From Dasania marina DSM 21967 (GTDB lineage Bacteria > Pseudomonadota > Gammaproteobacteria > Pseudomonadales > Dasaniaceae): 64,000 nt of DNA. Shown here piece after piece: positions 45,123-53,641 of the stretch. A model generated the notes under the pieces. The model saw only the letters and a program-made list of their open reading frames with translations, had not been told where the DNA came from and did no database searches. Made by a program: the position numbers and the translations under genes. The first letter of the stretch is position 1; each line of letters opens with the position of its first letter. The DNA lies in the NCBI RefSeq assembly GCF_000373485.1, contig NZ_KB891575.1:807631-871630 (forward strand), given 5' to 3'.

Positions 45123-46307
45123 ATGTCTAAGAGTCAATACGGTAAATTTAATTGGGAAGATCCATTCTTGTTGGACGACCTGCTCACTGAAGAAGAGCGC
45201 ATGGTGCGTGACGTGGCCAGACAATACAGCCAAGAAAAGTTGCTGCCTCGGGTTAGAGAATCCTTTGCTAACGAGCACACCGACTTAGAGATTTTTAAAG
45301 AGATGGGTGAATTGGGTTTATTGGGCCCCACCATCGAGGGTTACGGCTGCCCCGGCGTGAGCTACGTGGCTTACGGCTTGATTGCCCGCGAAGTCGAGCG
45401 TGTGGATTCTGGCTACCGCTCTATGATGAGCGTGCAGTCTAGCTTGGTGATGCACCCTATCAACGAGTTTGGTACCGAAGCGCAAAAAGAGAAGTACTTA
45501 CCTAAATTAGCGACAGGCGAGTGGATAGGCTGCTTCGGTTTAACCGAACCTGATCACGGCTCTGACCCCGGCAGCATGATTACCCGCGCTCGCACGGTAG
45601 AGGGCGGTTACAGCCTATCCGGCGCAAAAATGTGGATTACCAATTCGCCGGTAGCCGATGTTTTTATTGTGTGGGGCAAAACTGACGACGGAAAAATCCG
45701 CGGCTTTATTTTAGACAAAGGCATGAAAGGCCTGTCGGCACCTAAAATTGAAGGTAAGCTAGCGCTGCGCACCTCTATCACCGGTGAAATCGTGATGGAC
45801 GAAGTGTTCGTCCCCGAAGCAAACTTACTGCCTGGTGTTGAAGGCTTGAAAGGCCCGTTCAGTTGCTTAAACAGCGCTCGTTTAGGCATAGCTTGGGGTG
45901 CCTTAGGCGCCGCCGAAGATTGCTGGCATGCCGCCCGTACGTACACCATGGACCGCAAACAGTTTGATCGTCCATTAGCGGCCAACCAGTTAATTCAAAA
46001 GAAACTAGCCATCATGCAAACTGATATTTCCTTGGGTTTGATGGGTTGCTGGCGCGCCACGTCTATGAAAGACCAAGGCAAAATGGGTATTGAGCTTATC
46101 TCAATGTTGAAGCGCAATAGCTGTCAAAAAGCCTTGGAAGTCGCCCGTGAAGCCCGTGATATGCACGGCGGTAACGGTATTTCTGATGAGTTCCCAGTGA
46201 TGCGTCATATGGTGAACTTGGAAGTGGTGAATACTTATGAAGGTACATCTGATATTCACGCCTTGATTCTGGGCCGTGCGCAAACAGGCATACAGTCGTT
46301 CTTTTAG
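45123..46307 (+). CDS. gcdH: Glutaryl-CoA dehydrogenase GcdH
   Basis: FAD-dependent acyl-CoA dehydrogenase of 394 residues that oxidises and decarboxylates glutaryl-CoA to crotonyl-CoA. Catalytic Glu373 lies in [19 protein letters not shown]. The [17 protein letters not shown] flavin block and Arg99 in [15 protein letters not shown], which binds the glutaryl carboxylate, are conserved. Electrons go to ETF. AGGAG precedes the ATG. The CoA transferase gene follows, and the regulator is divergent. Confidence 0.96.
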   Translation: MSKSQYGKFNWEDPFLLDDLLTEEERMVRDVARQYSQEKLLPRVRESFANEHTDLEIFKEMGELGLLGPTIEGYGCPGVSYVAYGLIAREVERVDSGYRSMMSVQSSLVMHPINEFGTEAQKEKYLPKLATGEWIGCFGLTEPDHGSDPGSMITRARTVEGGYSLSGAKMWITNSPVADVFIVWGKTDDGKIRGFILDKGMKGLSAPKIEGKLALRTSITGEIVMDEVFVPEANLLPGVEGLKGPFSCLNSARLGIAWGALGAAEDCWHAARTYTMDRKQFDRPLAANQLIQKKLAIMQTDISLGLMGCWRATSMKDQGKMGIELISMLKRNSCQKALEVAREARDMHGGNGISDEFPVMRHMVNLEVVNTYEGTSDIHALILGRAQTGIQSFF

Positions 46308-46310
46308 AAT

Positions 46311-46402
46311 CAGTTCCTAGTTCAAAGTCGCTAGTTCCTAGTGGAAGCACAAGCTACTAGATACTGTTTACTAGCGACTAGCGACTGTCTAACTAGAGAC
46401 TC
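46311..46402. repeat. CTAG-rich inverted repeat between gcdH and the CoA transferase
   Basis: Left arm CAAAGTCGCTAGTTCCTAG (46322-46340 region) is complementary, with one mismatch, to CTAGCGACTAGCGACT (46371-46386 region). The unit TAGTTCCTAGT occurs here, near 38588 and, partly, near 27917. The whole gap would fold as a long hairpin in the mRNA between the two cistrons. Confidence 0.7.
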
Positions 46403-46409
46403 ACCTACT

Positions 46410-47621
46410 ATGTCCTCACCCCTAAGCGGTTACAAAGTTCTAGACATGAGTCGCGTTTTGGCGGGCCCTTGGGCTGGCCAAACCTTGGCTGATTTGGGTG
46501 CCGATGTCATTAAGGTTGAGCGGCCTGGCGAGGGTGACGACACCCGTAAGTGGGGCCCACCCTTTCTTGCCGATAATGAAGGTAACCCCACTTCTGAGTC
46601 CGCGTATTACCTCTGCACCAACCGCGGTAAGCGATCGCTCACTCTCGATATTACCTCGCCAGAGGGACAGGCAGTGATTAAAAAGCTGGTTGCCGAGTCG
46701 GATGTGTTGCTGGAAAATTATAAGGTCGGTGGCCTGAAAAAATACGGCTTAGATTACGCTAGCCTCAGCGCTATTAACCCGCGCCTGGTGTATTGCTCTA
46801 TCACCGGCTTTGGCCACACCGGCCCCTATCAAAAACGTGCTGGCTATGACTTTATGATACAAGGCATGGGTGGCTTGATGAGTATTACCGGCGAGCCTGA
46901 GGGCGGCCCTTTAAAAGTGGGGGTGGCAGTTACCGATATTTTTACTGGCCTCTATGCCACCATCGCGATACAGGGCGCCCTGCTAGAGCGCCAGCGCTCG
47001 GGGCTGGGCCAGCATATAGATATGGCCTTACTGGACTCACAGGTGGCCATGTTGGCCAACCAAGCCAGTAATTACTTGGTGGGTGATATCGTGCCTGGCC
47101 GTTTAGGCAATGCCCACCCCAATATTGTGCCCTATCAAGCCTTTGCCACCAGTGATGGCTTTATCATCTTGGCGGTGGGTAACAACAAGCAGTTTGCCAG
47201 TTTTTGCGAGCTAGCGGGCAGGCCCGAATTGGCCGAGCAAGCGGAGTATGCAACTAACCAGGCCCGCGTACACAATCGTGAGGCGTTGTGTGCACAGGTA
47301 ACGGCGTTAGTTGCCCAGCACAGTGAAAGCTACTGGCTGGAGGAGCTAACCGCTAGGGGCGTGCCTTGTGGCCCAGTCAACAGCATCGATAAGGTGATGG
47401 CTGACCCACAAGTGCTGGCGCGCGATATGCGCACACGGGTTAAGCATCCGTACAATGACAGCTTGGAACTGGTGGGTAGCCCGATGAAATTAAGCCGCAC
47501 ACCGGTGACTACTGAGCAGCCGCCGCCGTTGCTGGGTGAACACAGCGAAGAAATACTGGCTGAGCTGGGTTATAGTGAGGCAGAGATAGGCGAACTTAGG
47601 GCTAAAGGTTTGGTGGATTAG
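46410..47621 (+). CDS. CaiB/BaiF CoA-transferase, probable glutarate CoA-transferase
   Basis: Class III CoA-transferase of 403 residues. SRVLAGPWAGQTLADLGADVIKVERPG at the N-terminus and the FGHTGPYQKRAGYDFMIQGMGGLMSITG block are typical. In the gcdH context it most likely moves CoA from succinyl-CoA to glutarate (GcdG), priming the glutaryl-CoA route. ATG 46410 is used because the conserved MSSPLSGYKVLDMSRV start follows it; an in-frame start at 46341 lies inside the repeat. Confidence 0.9.
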   Translation: MSSPLSGYKVLDMSRVLAGPWAGQTLADLGADVIKVERPGEGDDTRKWGPPFLADNEGNPTSESAYYLCTNRGKRSLTLDITSPEGQAVIKKLVAESDVLLENYKVGGLKKYGLDYASLSAINPRLVYCSITGFGHTGPYQKRAGYDFMIQGMGGLMSITGEPEGGPLKVGVAVTDIFTGLYATIAIQGALLERQRSGLGQHIDMALLDSQVAMLANQASNYLVGDIVPGRLGNAHPNIVPYQAFATSDGFIILAVGNNKQFASFCELAGRPELAEQAEYATNQARVHNREALCAQVTALVAQHSESYWLEELTARGVPCGPVNSIDKVMADPQVLARDMRTRVKHPYNDSLELVGSPMKLSRTPVTTEQPPPLLGEHSEEILAELGYSEAEIGELRAKGLVD

Positions 47622-47685
47622 GCGCGGATTACTACGGCTAATCCTTCCCGTCCGCTACGGCGGTTGTTTTTTGTTCAATGAAATC

Positions 47686-47709
47686 AAAGGCTTGCGCAGG
47701 CAAGCCTTT
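47686..47709 (+). terminator. Terminator-like hairpin after the CoA transferase
   Basis: AAAGGCTTGC (47686-47695) and GCAAGCCTTT (47700-47709) form a perfect 10-base stem over GCAG. The following bases CCTGTTTTG are only partly T-rich. Confidence 0.65.
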
Positions 47710-47813
47710 CCTGTTTTGAAAACAAGCACTTAGCGACTCTTTTAGGCTGCCATCGCAGGTAGTGACGGGGTCGTTATGTTGATAATTTTTTCAACAATGC
47801 TTGGAAAATCCTG

Positions 47814-47819
47814 TATACT
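47814..47819 (+). promoter_or_regulatory. -10 box of the EF-G2 gene
   Basis: TATACT (preceded by TG two bases upstream as CTGTATACT) lies 38 bases before the ATG at 47857. A weak -35 candidate, TTCAAC at 47790-47795, is 18 bases upstream. A transcript from here would have a leader of about 30 bases. Confidence 0.5.
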
Positions 47820-47856
47820 TCGCCGCAATTTTTCCCCTGACATATTGAGTGACGCA

Positions 47857-49941
47857 ATGGCAGAATTATCACACTACAGAAACATAGGTATCTTCGCACA
47901 CGTTGATGCGGGTAAGACCACAACGACTGAGCGTATTTTGAAATTGACCGGTAAAATCCACAAAACCGGTGAGGTTCACGACGGTGAATCAACTACTGAC
48001 TTTATGGAGCAGGAAGCTGAGCGTGGTATAACCATACAGTCAGCAGCGACTACCTGTTTCTGGAAAGACCATCGCTTCAACATCATCGATACCCCAGGGC
48101 ACGTTGACTTCACTGTAGAAGTTTACCGTTCTTTAAAAGTACTCGATGGCGGTGTAGGTGTGTTCTGTGGTTCTGGTGGTGTAGAGCCACAGTCAGAAAC
48201 TAACTGGCGCTATGCCAACGACTCAGAAGTTGCCCGTGTTATTTTCGTAAACAAATTAGACCGCTTAGGCGCTGACTTTTTACGTGTTGTTAAACAGGTA
48301 GAAAAAGTATTGGGTGCTAACCCGCTGGTTATGACACTGCCTATAGGCACAGAAGACCAATTCGTCGGTGTGGTTGATGTTCTTACTCAAAAAGCATTTA
48401 TTTGGGATGATTCAGGCCTGCCTGAAAACTATGAAGTTAAAGACGTTCCCGCTGACATGGTTGAACTAGTAGCTGAATACCGTGAGAAGTTAATTGAGAC
48501 TGCGGTTGAGCAAGACGACGATCTGATGATGTCCTACATGGACGGCGAAGAGATTGCGATAGACGATATCAAGCGTTGCATACGCAAAGGTACCATCGCG
48601 CTAGACTTCTTCCCCACTTACTGTGGCTCTGCGTTTAAAAACAAAGGTATACAATTAGTATTGGATGCGGTTGTAGACTACTTGCCTTCGCCTACTGAGG
48701 TTGAACCTCAGCCTTTGACTGACGAATTTGGCGAGCCTAACGGTGAATTAGCCTTGGTATCGCTTGATGAGCCTTTACGTGCATTGGCCTTTAAAATAAT
48801 GGATGACCGCTATGGCGCGTTAACCTTTATCCGTATTTATTCCGGCACCTTGAACAAGGGTGATAGCATCCTTAACTCATTCACCGGTAAAACTGAGCGT
48901 GTTGGCCGTATGGTTGAGATGCACGCCGACGAGCGTACCGAGATAAGCTCTGCTCACGCCGGCGACATCATCGCTATTGTGGGTATGAAGAATGTACAAA
49001 CAGGCCACACTCTGTGTGATCCTAAGCACCCTTGTACTCTAGAGCCTATGATTTTCCCGCAGCCAGTAATTTCTATCGCTGTTGCGCCTAAAGATAAGGC
49101 CAGTGTTGAGAAAATGAGTTTGGCGATCGGTAAGATGGTTGCTGAAGATCCCACCTTTATTGTTGAAACTGATGAAGATTCAGGCGAAACCATTCTGAAA
49201 GGTATGGGTGAATTACACTTGGATATCAAAGTTGATATCTTAAAGCGTACCTATGGCGTTGAGCTAGATGTAGGTAAGCCACAGGTTGCTTACCGCGAAA
49301 CTATTACTCAAGAAACTCAAGACAGCTACACCCACAAGAAACAATCGGGTGGTTCTGGTCAGTTCGGTAAAATCGATTATCGCATCAGACCTGGCGAAGT
49401 GGGTTCTGGTTTTACTTTTGCGTCTAAGGTTGTGGGTGGTAACGTTCCTAAGGAATTCTTCCCAGCTATCGAGAAAGGCTTTAAGAGCATGATGGGCCAA
49501 GGTCCATTAGCGGGCTTCCCGGTATTAGACGTTGAAATTGAATTGTACGACGGTGGCTTCCACGCGGTTGACTCGTCTGCGGTTGCGTTTGAGATTGCTG
49601 CTAGAGGTGCTTTCCGTCAAACCATGCCTAAGGCTGGACCACAGTTGATCGAGCCTATCATGGCGGTAGACGTGTTCACGCCTGATGATCACGTAGGTGA
49701 TGTAATCGGTGACTTAAACCGTCGTCGCGGCATGATTAAAGACCAAGAAGCAGGTGTAACCGGCGTGCGTATTAAAGCTGACGTGCCACTATCAGAAATG
49801 TTTGGTTACATCGGTCACTTGCGTACTATTACCTCAGGTCGTGGTCAGTTCTCTATGGAGTTCTCACACTACAACCCTTGTCCAGCAAACGTATCTGAAG
49901 AAGTTATCGCTGCTGAAAAAGAAAGACAAGCTAACAAGTAA
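47857..49941 (+). CDS. fusA: Elongation factor G 2 (EF-G2, FusA2 type)
   Basis: Translational GTPase of 694 residues. G motifs [20 protein letters not shown] and NKLDRLGAD are intact. Sequence style ([77 protein letters not shown] pattern, key Cys and Gly residues) matches the FusA2 paralogue of Pseudomonas rather than canonical EF-G, and it is outside the ribosomal str operon. EF-G2 proteins support ribosome translocation or stress translation; the exact role varies. A strong terminator follows. Confidence 0.88.
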   Translation: MAELSHYRNIGIFAHVDAGKTTTTERILKLTGKIHKTGEVHDGESTTDFMEQEAERGITIQSAATTCFWKDHRFNIIDTPGHVDFTVEVYRSLKVLDGGVGVFCGSGGVEPQSETNWRYANDSEVARVIFVNKLDRLGADFLRVVKQVEKVLGANPLVMTLPIGTEDQFVGVVDVLTQKAFIWDDSGLPENYEVKDVPADMVELVAEYREKLIETAVEQDDDLMMSYMDGEEIAIDDIKRCIRKGTIALDFFPTYCGSAFKNKGIQLVLDAVVDYLPSPTEVEPQPLTDEFGEPNGELALVSLDEPLRALAFKIMDDRYGALTFIRIYSGTLNKGDSILNSFTGKTERVGRMVEMHADERTEISSAHAGDIIAIVGMKNVQTGHTLCDPKHPCTLEPMIFPQPVISIAVAPKDKASVEKMSLAIGKMVAEDPTFIVETDEDSGETILKGMGELHLDIKVDILKRTYGVELDVGKPQVAYRETITQETQDSYTHKKQSGGSGQFGKIDYRIRPGEVGSGFTFASKVVGGNVPKEFFPAIEKGFKSMMGQGPLAGFPVLDVEIELYDGGFHAVDSSAVAFEIAARGAFRQTMPKAGPQLIEPIMAVDVFTPDDHVGDVIGDLNRRRGMIKDQEAGVTGVRIKADVPLSEMFGYIGHLRTITSGRGQFSMEFSHYNPCPANVSEEVIAAEKERQANK

Positions 49942-49960
49942 TTCGTTACGGCCTTAGCTA

Positions 49961-49994
49961 AAACCCCGCTGGTGCAAACCAGCGGGGTTTTTTT
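49961..49994 (+). terminator. Rho-independent terminator of EF-G2
   Basis: CCCCGCTGG (49964-49972) and CCAGCGGGG (49979-49987) form a nine-base GC-rich stem over TGCAAA, with seven T after it. Confidence 0.95.
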
Positions 49995-50129
49995 ATGCTA
50001 AAAAATTACGAAGGTGAACTAAAGCAGCGTAACGAATTTAGCGCTATCGCTATAGTTAAAAGTGTATGTTTAAGATATGGGTGATTGAGGTCTAACTGGT
50101 AAGGGGAAAAACATTCAAACTGTTGGGTG

Positions 50130-50459
50130 TTAAGTCTTTAATTTTTTTGCCAATCGGTAGCAATCTATCATGCCCCATAGCCATACCGCAGCTAGCAGCC
50201 AGCTTAGTGCGCCCAAGGTTTGCGGCGATATTTGCCCCGGTGTATTGAGTACGGCTTGCTGTATAGCGGTTATATCGATAGCAATTTCGCCATTAACTAT
50301 ACCTTGGCTGATAATATTGGATTTGTAGACGGCTTCTTTAATAAAGACGATGAGTACCGCAATAGTTACTAGCGCAGAGATAACACCCTGTATCGGCTTT
50401 TTTAGCAGAAAATAACCAGCGCCAGGGAAAACAAACGCGGAGAGTAGTAGTGGCTTCAT
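50130..50459 (-). CDS. Small membrane protein, unknown
   Basis: 109 residues with three hydrophobic segments (about 4-19, 28-45 and 82-98). FPGAGYFLLKKPIQG near the N-terminus recalls a GxGxxxL...G motif found in several small membrane protein families without known role. It lies downstream of lhgO on the same strand, 74 bases after it, and may be co-transcribed. Confidence 0.6.
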   Translation of the reverse strand: MKPLLLSAFVFPGAGYFLLKKPIQGVISALVTIAVLIVFIKEAVYKSNIISQGIVNGEIAIDITAIQQAVLNTPGQISPQTLGALSWLLAAVWLWGMIDCYRLAKKLKT

Positions 50460-50533
50460 TGTGAAAACCTTAATTGTTATAGCATGAGTGATCTAAAAGT
50501 ATGTTAACAATTAAGGGTTGTCACGGCTATAAA

Positions 50534-51742
50534 CTATGCAGGCAGCTTAGCGACAATGAATTCACCTATAGGAATAGCCGAGGTGGCTGCCGGTGATGGG
50601 GCGTTACACACATGCAGGCTACGTGGGCTTTCGGCGAATAAAAAGTCATGTACTAAGCTGCCATCACTTAATACCGCTTGTGCCCGTATGCCGGCGGGGT
50701 AGGGCTTTAAATCGGCTAGGGTTAATTGCGGGCAGTATTTTTGTACTAACTTTAAATAGCCGGGTTTCCACCAAGAGTTCCAGGTTTCCACTAAGCCGGT
50801 TTTATAATTAGCCTGTAATACTTTCCAAAAGCCTTTAAAGCAAATCATATCCATGACATCGCGTAGGCTGATATTAATTTTGCCATAGCCTTCGCGCTTC
50901 CAGCCCTGTACTGCATTGGGGCCTACGGTGACAGAGCCATCGATCATGCGGGTGAGATGCACACCTAAAAACGGTAGCTCAGGGTCGGGGATGGGGTATA
51001 TTAAATGCTTAACAATATCGTTGTGCTTGGCGGGTAGTTGATAGTATTCGCCGCGAAAGGGAATAATTTGGAAGTCGGTTTCTATACCTAACATGCGCGT
51101 GGTGCGGTCGGCCATTAAGCCGGAACAAGTGATTAAAAACCCTGCAGTGATAGTTTTAATCTCGCCGCCGCAGTTCGCCGTTACCCTAATATTGTCAGCG
51201 GTTTCCTGTAGGCCGGTCACTTCGGTATTTAATCGCGCTTCACCACCCAGTGCTTGAAACTGCTTAGCCATGGCGATGCTGACGTGTTGGTAGTTGACGA
51301 TGCCGGTTGTTTTTACAAAGATGGCACCTAGGCCGACTATATTTGGTTCGCGCTCTTTTAACTCTGCTTGTGATAACAGCTCTACGTCTAAGCCATTTTC
51401 TTGGCAGCGGGTAAACAGGGCCTGCATGCGCTCAACTTCGGTGTCGTTGGTGGCAACTAGTAGCTTGCCGCATTGTTCTACCTTGATATTATTTGCTGCG
51501 CAAAACGTAAGTGTGGCATCCACGCCGCGCTTACAAAAATCGGCTTTTAAGCTGCCGGGGGCATAGTAAACGCCGGCGTGGATAACGCCGCTGTTGTGGC
51601 CGGTTTGATGTTTGGCGTACTGATCTTCTTTTTCTAGCAATAGCACTTTTTTGCTGGGGTCGCGCTGCTGCAACTGCATAGCGGTAGCAAGCCCCACGAT
51701 GCCGCCGCCGATAATAAGGTAATCGTAATCTACGTCGCTCAC
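50534..51742 (-). CDS. lhgO: L-2-hydroxyglutarate dehydrogenase/oxidase LhgO
   Basis: FAD enzyme of 402 residues that oxidises L-2-hydroxyglutarate to 2-oxoglutarate and passes electrons to the quinone pool. The dinucleotide motif YLIIGGGIVGLATAMQLQ lies near residue 8, HNSGVIHAGVYYAPGSLKA is the family signature, and the C-terminus has PYPAGIRAQAV and HVCNAPSPAATSA. It starts with GTG after GGAG. csiD lies 51 bases upstream on the same strand, the csiD-lhgO order known from E. coli and Pseudomonas putida. Confidence 0.95.
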   Translation of the reverse strand: MSDVDYDYLIIGGGIVGLATAMQLQQRDPSKKVLLLEKEDQYAKHQTGHNSGVIHAGVYYAPGSLKADFCKRGVDATLTFCAANNIKVEQCGKLLVATNDTEVERMQALFTRCQENGLDVELLSQAELKEREPNIVGLGAIFVKTTGIVNYQHVSIAMAKQFQALGGEARLNTEVTGLQETADNIRVTANCGGEIKTITAGFLITCSGLMADRTTRMLGIETDFQIIPFRGEYYQLPAKHNDIVKHLIYPIPDPELPFLGVHLTRMIDGSVTVGPNAVQGWKREGYGKINISLRDVMDMICFKGFWKVLQANYKTGLVETWNSWWKPGYLKLVQKYCPQLTLADLKPYPAGIRAQAVLSDGSLVHDFLFAESPRSLHVCNAPSPAATSAIPIGEFIVAKLPA

Positions 51743-51793
51743 AGGGCTAGCTCCAAAAAAGTAAAAAAATGGCTATAAGTTTTAAAAAATAGC

Positions 51794-52750
51794 TTATCGA
51801 GTGAAGTGGCCACGCTGTCTTAATAGCTCGCGGCGTAAACCATCATGGGCAACAAACTTGTCGCGGCCGTGTAGCCACATATAGTTTTGTATCACCAGCA
51901 TAGAGCCTACTTTAACCCGCACGTTAATGCAGTTTTCTTCGCTCTCTAGCGACTCACCCATGGCGTGTAAGTATAAGCCCTGGGCGCGGTTTTGTGGCTC
52001 GGCAAATTGGTCTATGTAGGAAAGCTGCGGGTTGCCGTTAACATCTTCATCAATAAATACCGGATGATGAATCTTAGTGGTAACGTTCTTGCTAGGTGGC
52101 GCACCCCATTGTATTGCTTGCTTGGCTAGTGGGTGGTGGTAAAACTTATTAAGGTCTTGCCAGTCGTCTAGGTGCAATAGTAGCGAGTCGCCACCTTCCA
52201 TGTTTTCTTCGGCCATCTTCATCATTAACACAAAGTCGGTTTGTTCGTTAACAAAGGTGCCGTCGTTGTGCAGCTCCATACGACGGTGCGCTTGGCGCAA
52301 GTAGCTGTCGCTGTTGTCTTTATTTTCTACAGTGAAGCGGGCGTAGAATTTACCGTACATGGCGTCATGGTTGGGGATACCGCACATATGGGAGATGGCG
52401 GTAGACAGCTGTACGTGAAAGTCGCCCTCTTGGTTGGCTTGCTCAGCGTCAGTAGGCTGGCCTTCATATTCTAATAGGAAGCCGCCGGTGTTGCGGTTGC
52501 GTAGGGTGGCGTGTAAAAAGGCACCCAAGCTGTAATCGGTGATTTTATCCAGCGCTTCAGCCAAGGCAAAGCGTAGGAAGGGCTTGTACTCCACTGCTTG
52601 CACAGACAGGGTTTCACAGCTGCTTTTAAAGGTTTTAACGGTTGCGGCGCTTAGTGTTACCACTTGCAGGCGTTCGCTGGCGGGGTAGGGAGCTATGGTA
52701 AAGCCGATGGGGCTAACGGAAGCAGGTTGTTGTATGGCTAATGCGTTCAT
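51794..52750 (-). CDS. csiD: Glutarate 2-hydroxylase CsiD (GlaH)
   Basis: Fe(II)/2-oxoglutarate dioxygenase of 318 residues that hydroxylates glutarate to L-2-hydroxyglutarate. The iron ligands are His161 and Asp163 (HND) and His294 in MWLHGRD, the same positions as in E. coli CsiD. RRELLRQRG near the C-terminus should bind 2-oxoglutarate. ATG 52750 has AGGAG at the right distance; an upstream in-frame start at 52789 adds 13 unlikely residues. It feeds LhgO and is divergent from csiR. Confidence 0.96.
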   Translation of the reverse strand: MNALAIQQPASVSPIGFTIAPYPASERLQVVTLSAATVKTFKSSCETLSVQAVEYKPFLRFALAEALDKITDYSLGAFLHATLRNRNTGGFLLEYEGQPTDAEQANQEGDFHVQLSTAISHMCGIPNHDAMYGKFYARFTVENKDNSDSYLRQAHRRMELHNDGTFVNEQTDFVLMMKMAEENMEGGDSLLLHLDDWQDLNKFYHHPLAKQAIQWGAPPSKNVTTKIHHPVFIDEDVNGNPQLSYIDQFAEPQNRAQGLYLHAMGESLESEENCINVRVKVGSMLVIQNYMWLHGRDKFVAHDGLRRELLRQRGHFTR

Positions 52751-52815
52751 GGCTTTCTCCTGGTGTTCATGTGGCCTACCGCTAGGCATATAAATTGTGC
52801 TGGCGGGTAGTTGCG

Positions 52816-52839
52816 ATCAATAATGTCGACATTATTGAT
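52816..52839. promoter_or_regulatory. 24-bp perfect palindrome, candidate CsiR operator
   Basis: Bases 52816-52839 read the same on both strands, centred on GTCGAC. A further partial copy, ATTAATGTCAAC, follows at about 52838. The site lies 66 bases upstream of csiD and 92 bases before csiR, in their divergent gap. Confidence 0.7.
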
Positions 52840-52930
52840 TAATGTCAACAAAAATGTAAGCCGGAGTAATTTAACTTTTGTGTCGAATAAGCCTAAAATG
52901 GCCGCTAGCCTAATAATGATGAGAATTTGC

Positions 52931-53641
52931 ATGCCTACCGTTGCCCAATACGCTACTACAGCGCCCGAAAATTCAGACAATTACGCCTCTCAGGTATTAG
53001 GTCAATTAAAAAAAGATATTCTCAATGGCTATTTTGGCCCCGGTGAAAAGCTGAAAATGGCTACCTTAAAAGAACGCTATCAAGTGGGTGTCAGTCCCCT
53101 GCGTGAGGCACTCTCACAGCTATTGGTAGAACAACTAGTGGTGGTAGAGAATCAACGTGGTTTTAGGGTGCACCCTATCTCGTTGGCAGAGATGAAGGAT
53201 ATTTATGATACCCGTGCCCAGATTGAGGCGCTGTGTGTAAGGCAGGCCATAGCGCGCGGGGATGATAATTGGGAGGCAGCAATTGTGGCGGCTTCCCACC
53301 GGTTGAATAAATCGGGGGAATTATTAGCAAAGGCGGCGGATGACGTGCAGGAGTGGGAGTTGCGCCATCAGGCTTTTCACACGGCTATAGCCAGCGGCTG
53401 TGGCTCGGGCACTTTGATGCAGGTGCGCAGATCGTTATACGAAAAAGCCTCGCGCTACCGCAACCTGTGGCTTAACCAGAATATGTCTGAGCGCAGCGTC
53501 TACCACGCCAACCGCCAAGAGCACGATGAGCTGGTGGCGGCGTTATTACAGCGTGATAGCGAGGCGGCCATTGACTTGATTAGCCAGCACTTGCTGCGTC
53601 CCAGCCAATTATTACAGCAAGCTGAGCCTAGCTTGTTTTAA
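52931..53641 (+). CDS. csiR: GntR/FCD regulator, probable CsiR
   Basis: 236-residue repressor-type regulator. It has an N-terminal winged helix (KKDILNGYFGPGEKLKMATLKERYQVGVSPLREALSQL) and a C-terminal FCD ligand domain with Asp/His metal-binding residues around IYDTRAQIEALCVR and HQAFHTAI. CsiR in E. coli and Pseudomonas represses csiD-lhgO and is relieved by glutarate. ATG 52931 is chosen because GAGA precedes it and the protein then starts near the DNA-binding domain; starts at 52811 and 52916 are possible. Its stop overlaps the DUF885 stop by four bases. Confidence 0.88.
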   Translation: MPTVAQYATTAPENSDNYASQVLGQLKKDILNGYFGPGEKLKMATLKERYQVGVSPLREALSQLLVEQLVVVENQRGFRVHPISLAEMKDIYDTRAQIEALCVRQAIARGDDNWEAAIVAASHRLNKSGELLAKAADDVQEWELRHQAFHTAIASGCGSGTLMQVRRSLYEKASRYRNLWLNQNMSERSVYHANRQEHDELVAALLQRDSEAAIDLISQHLLRPSQLLQQAEPSLF

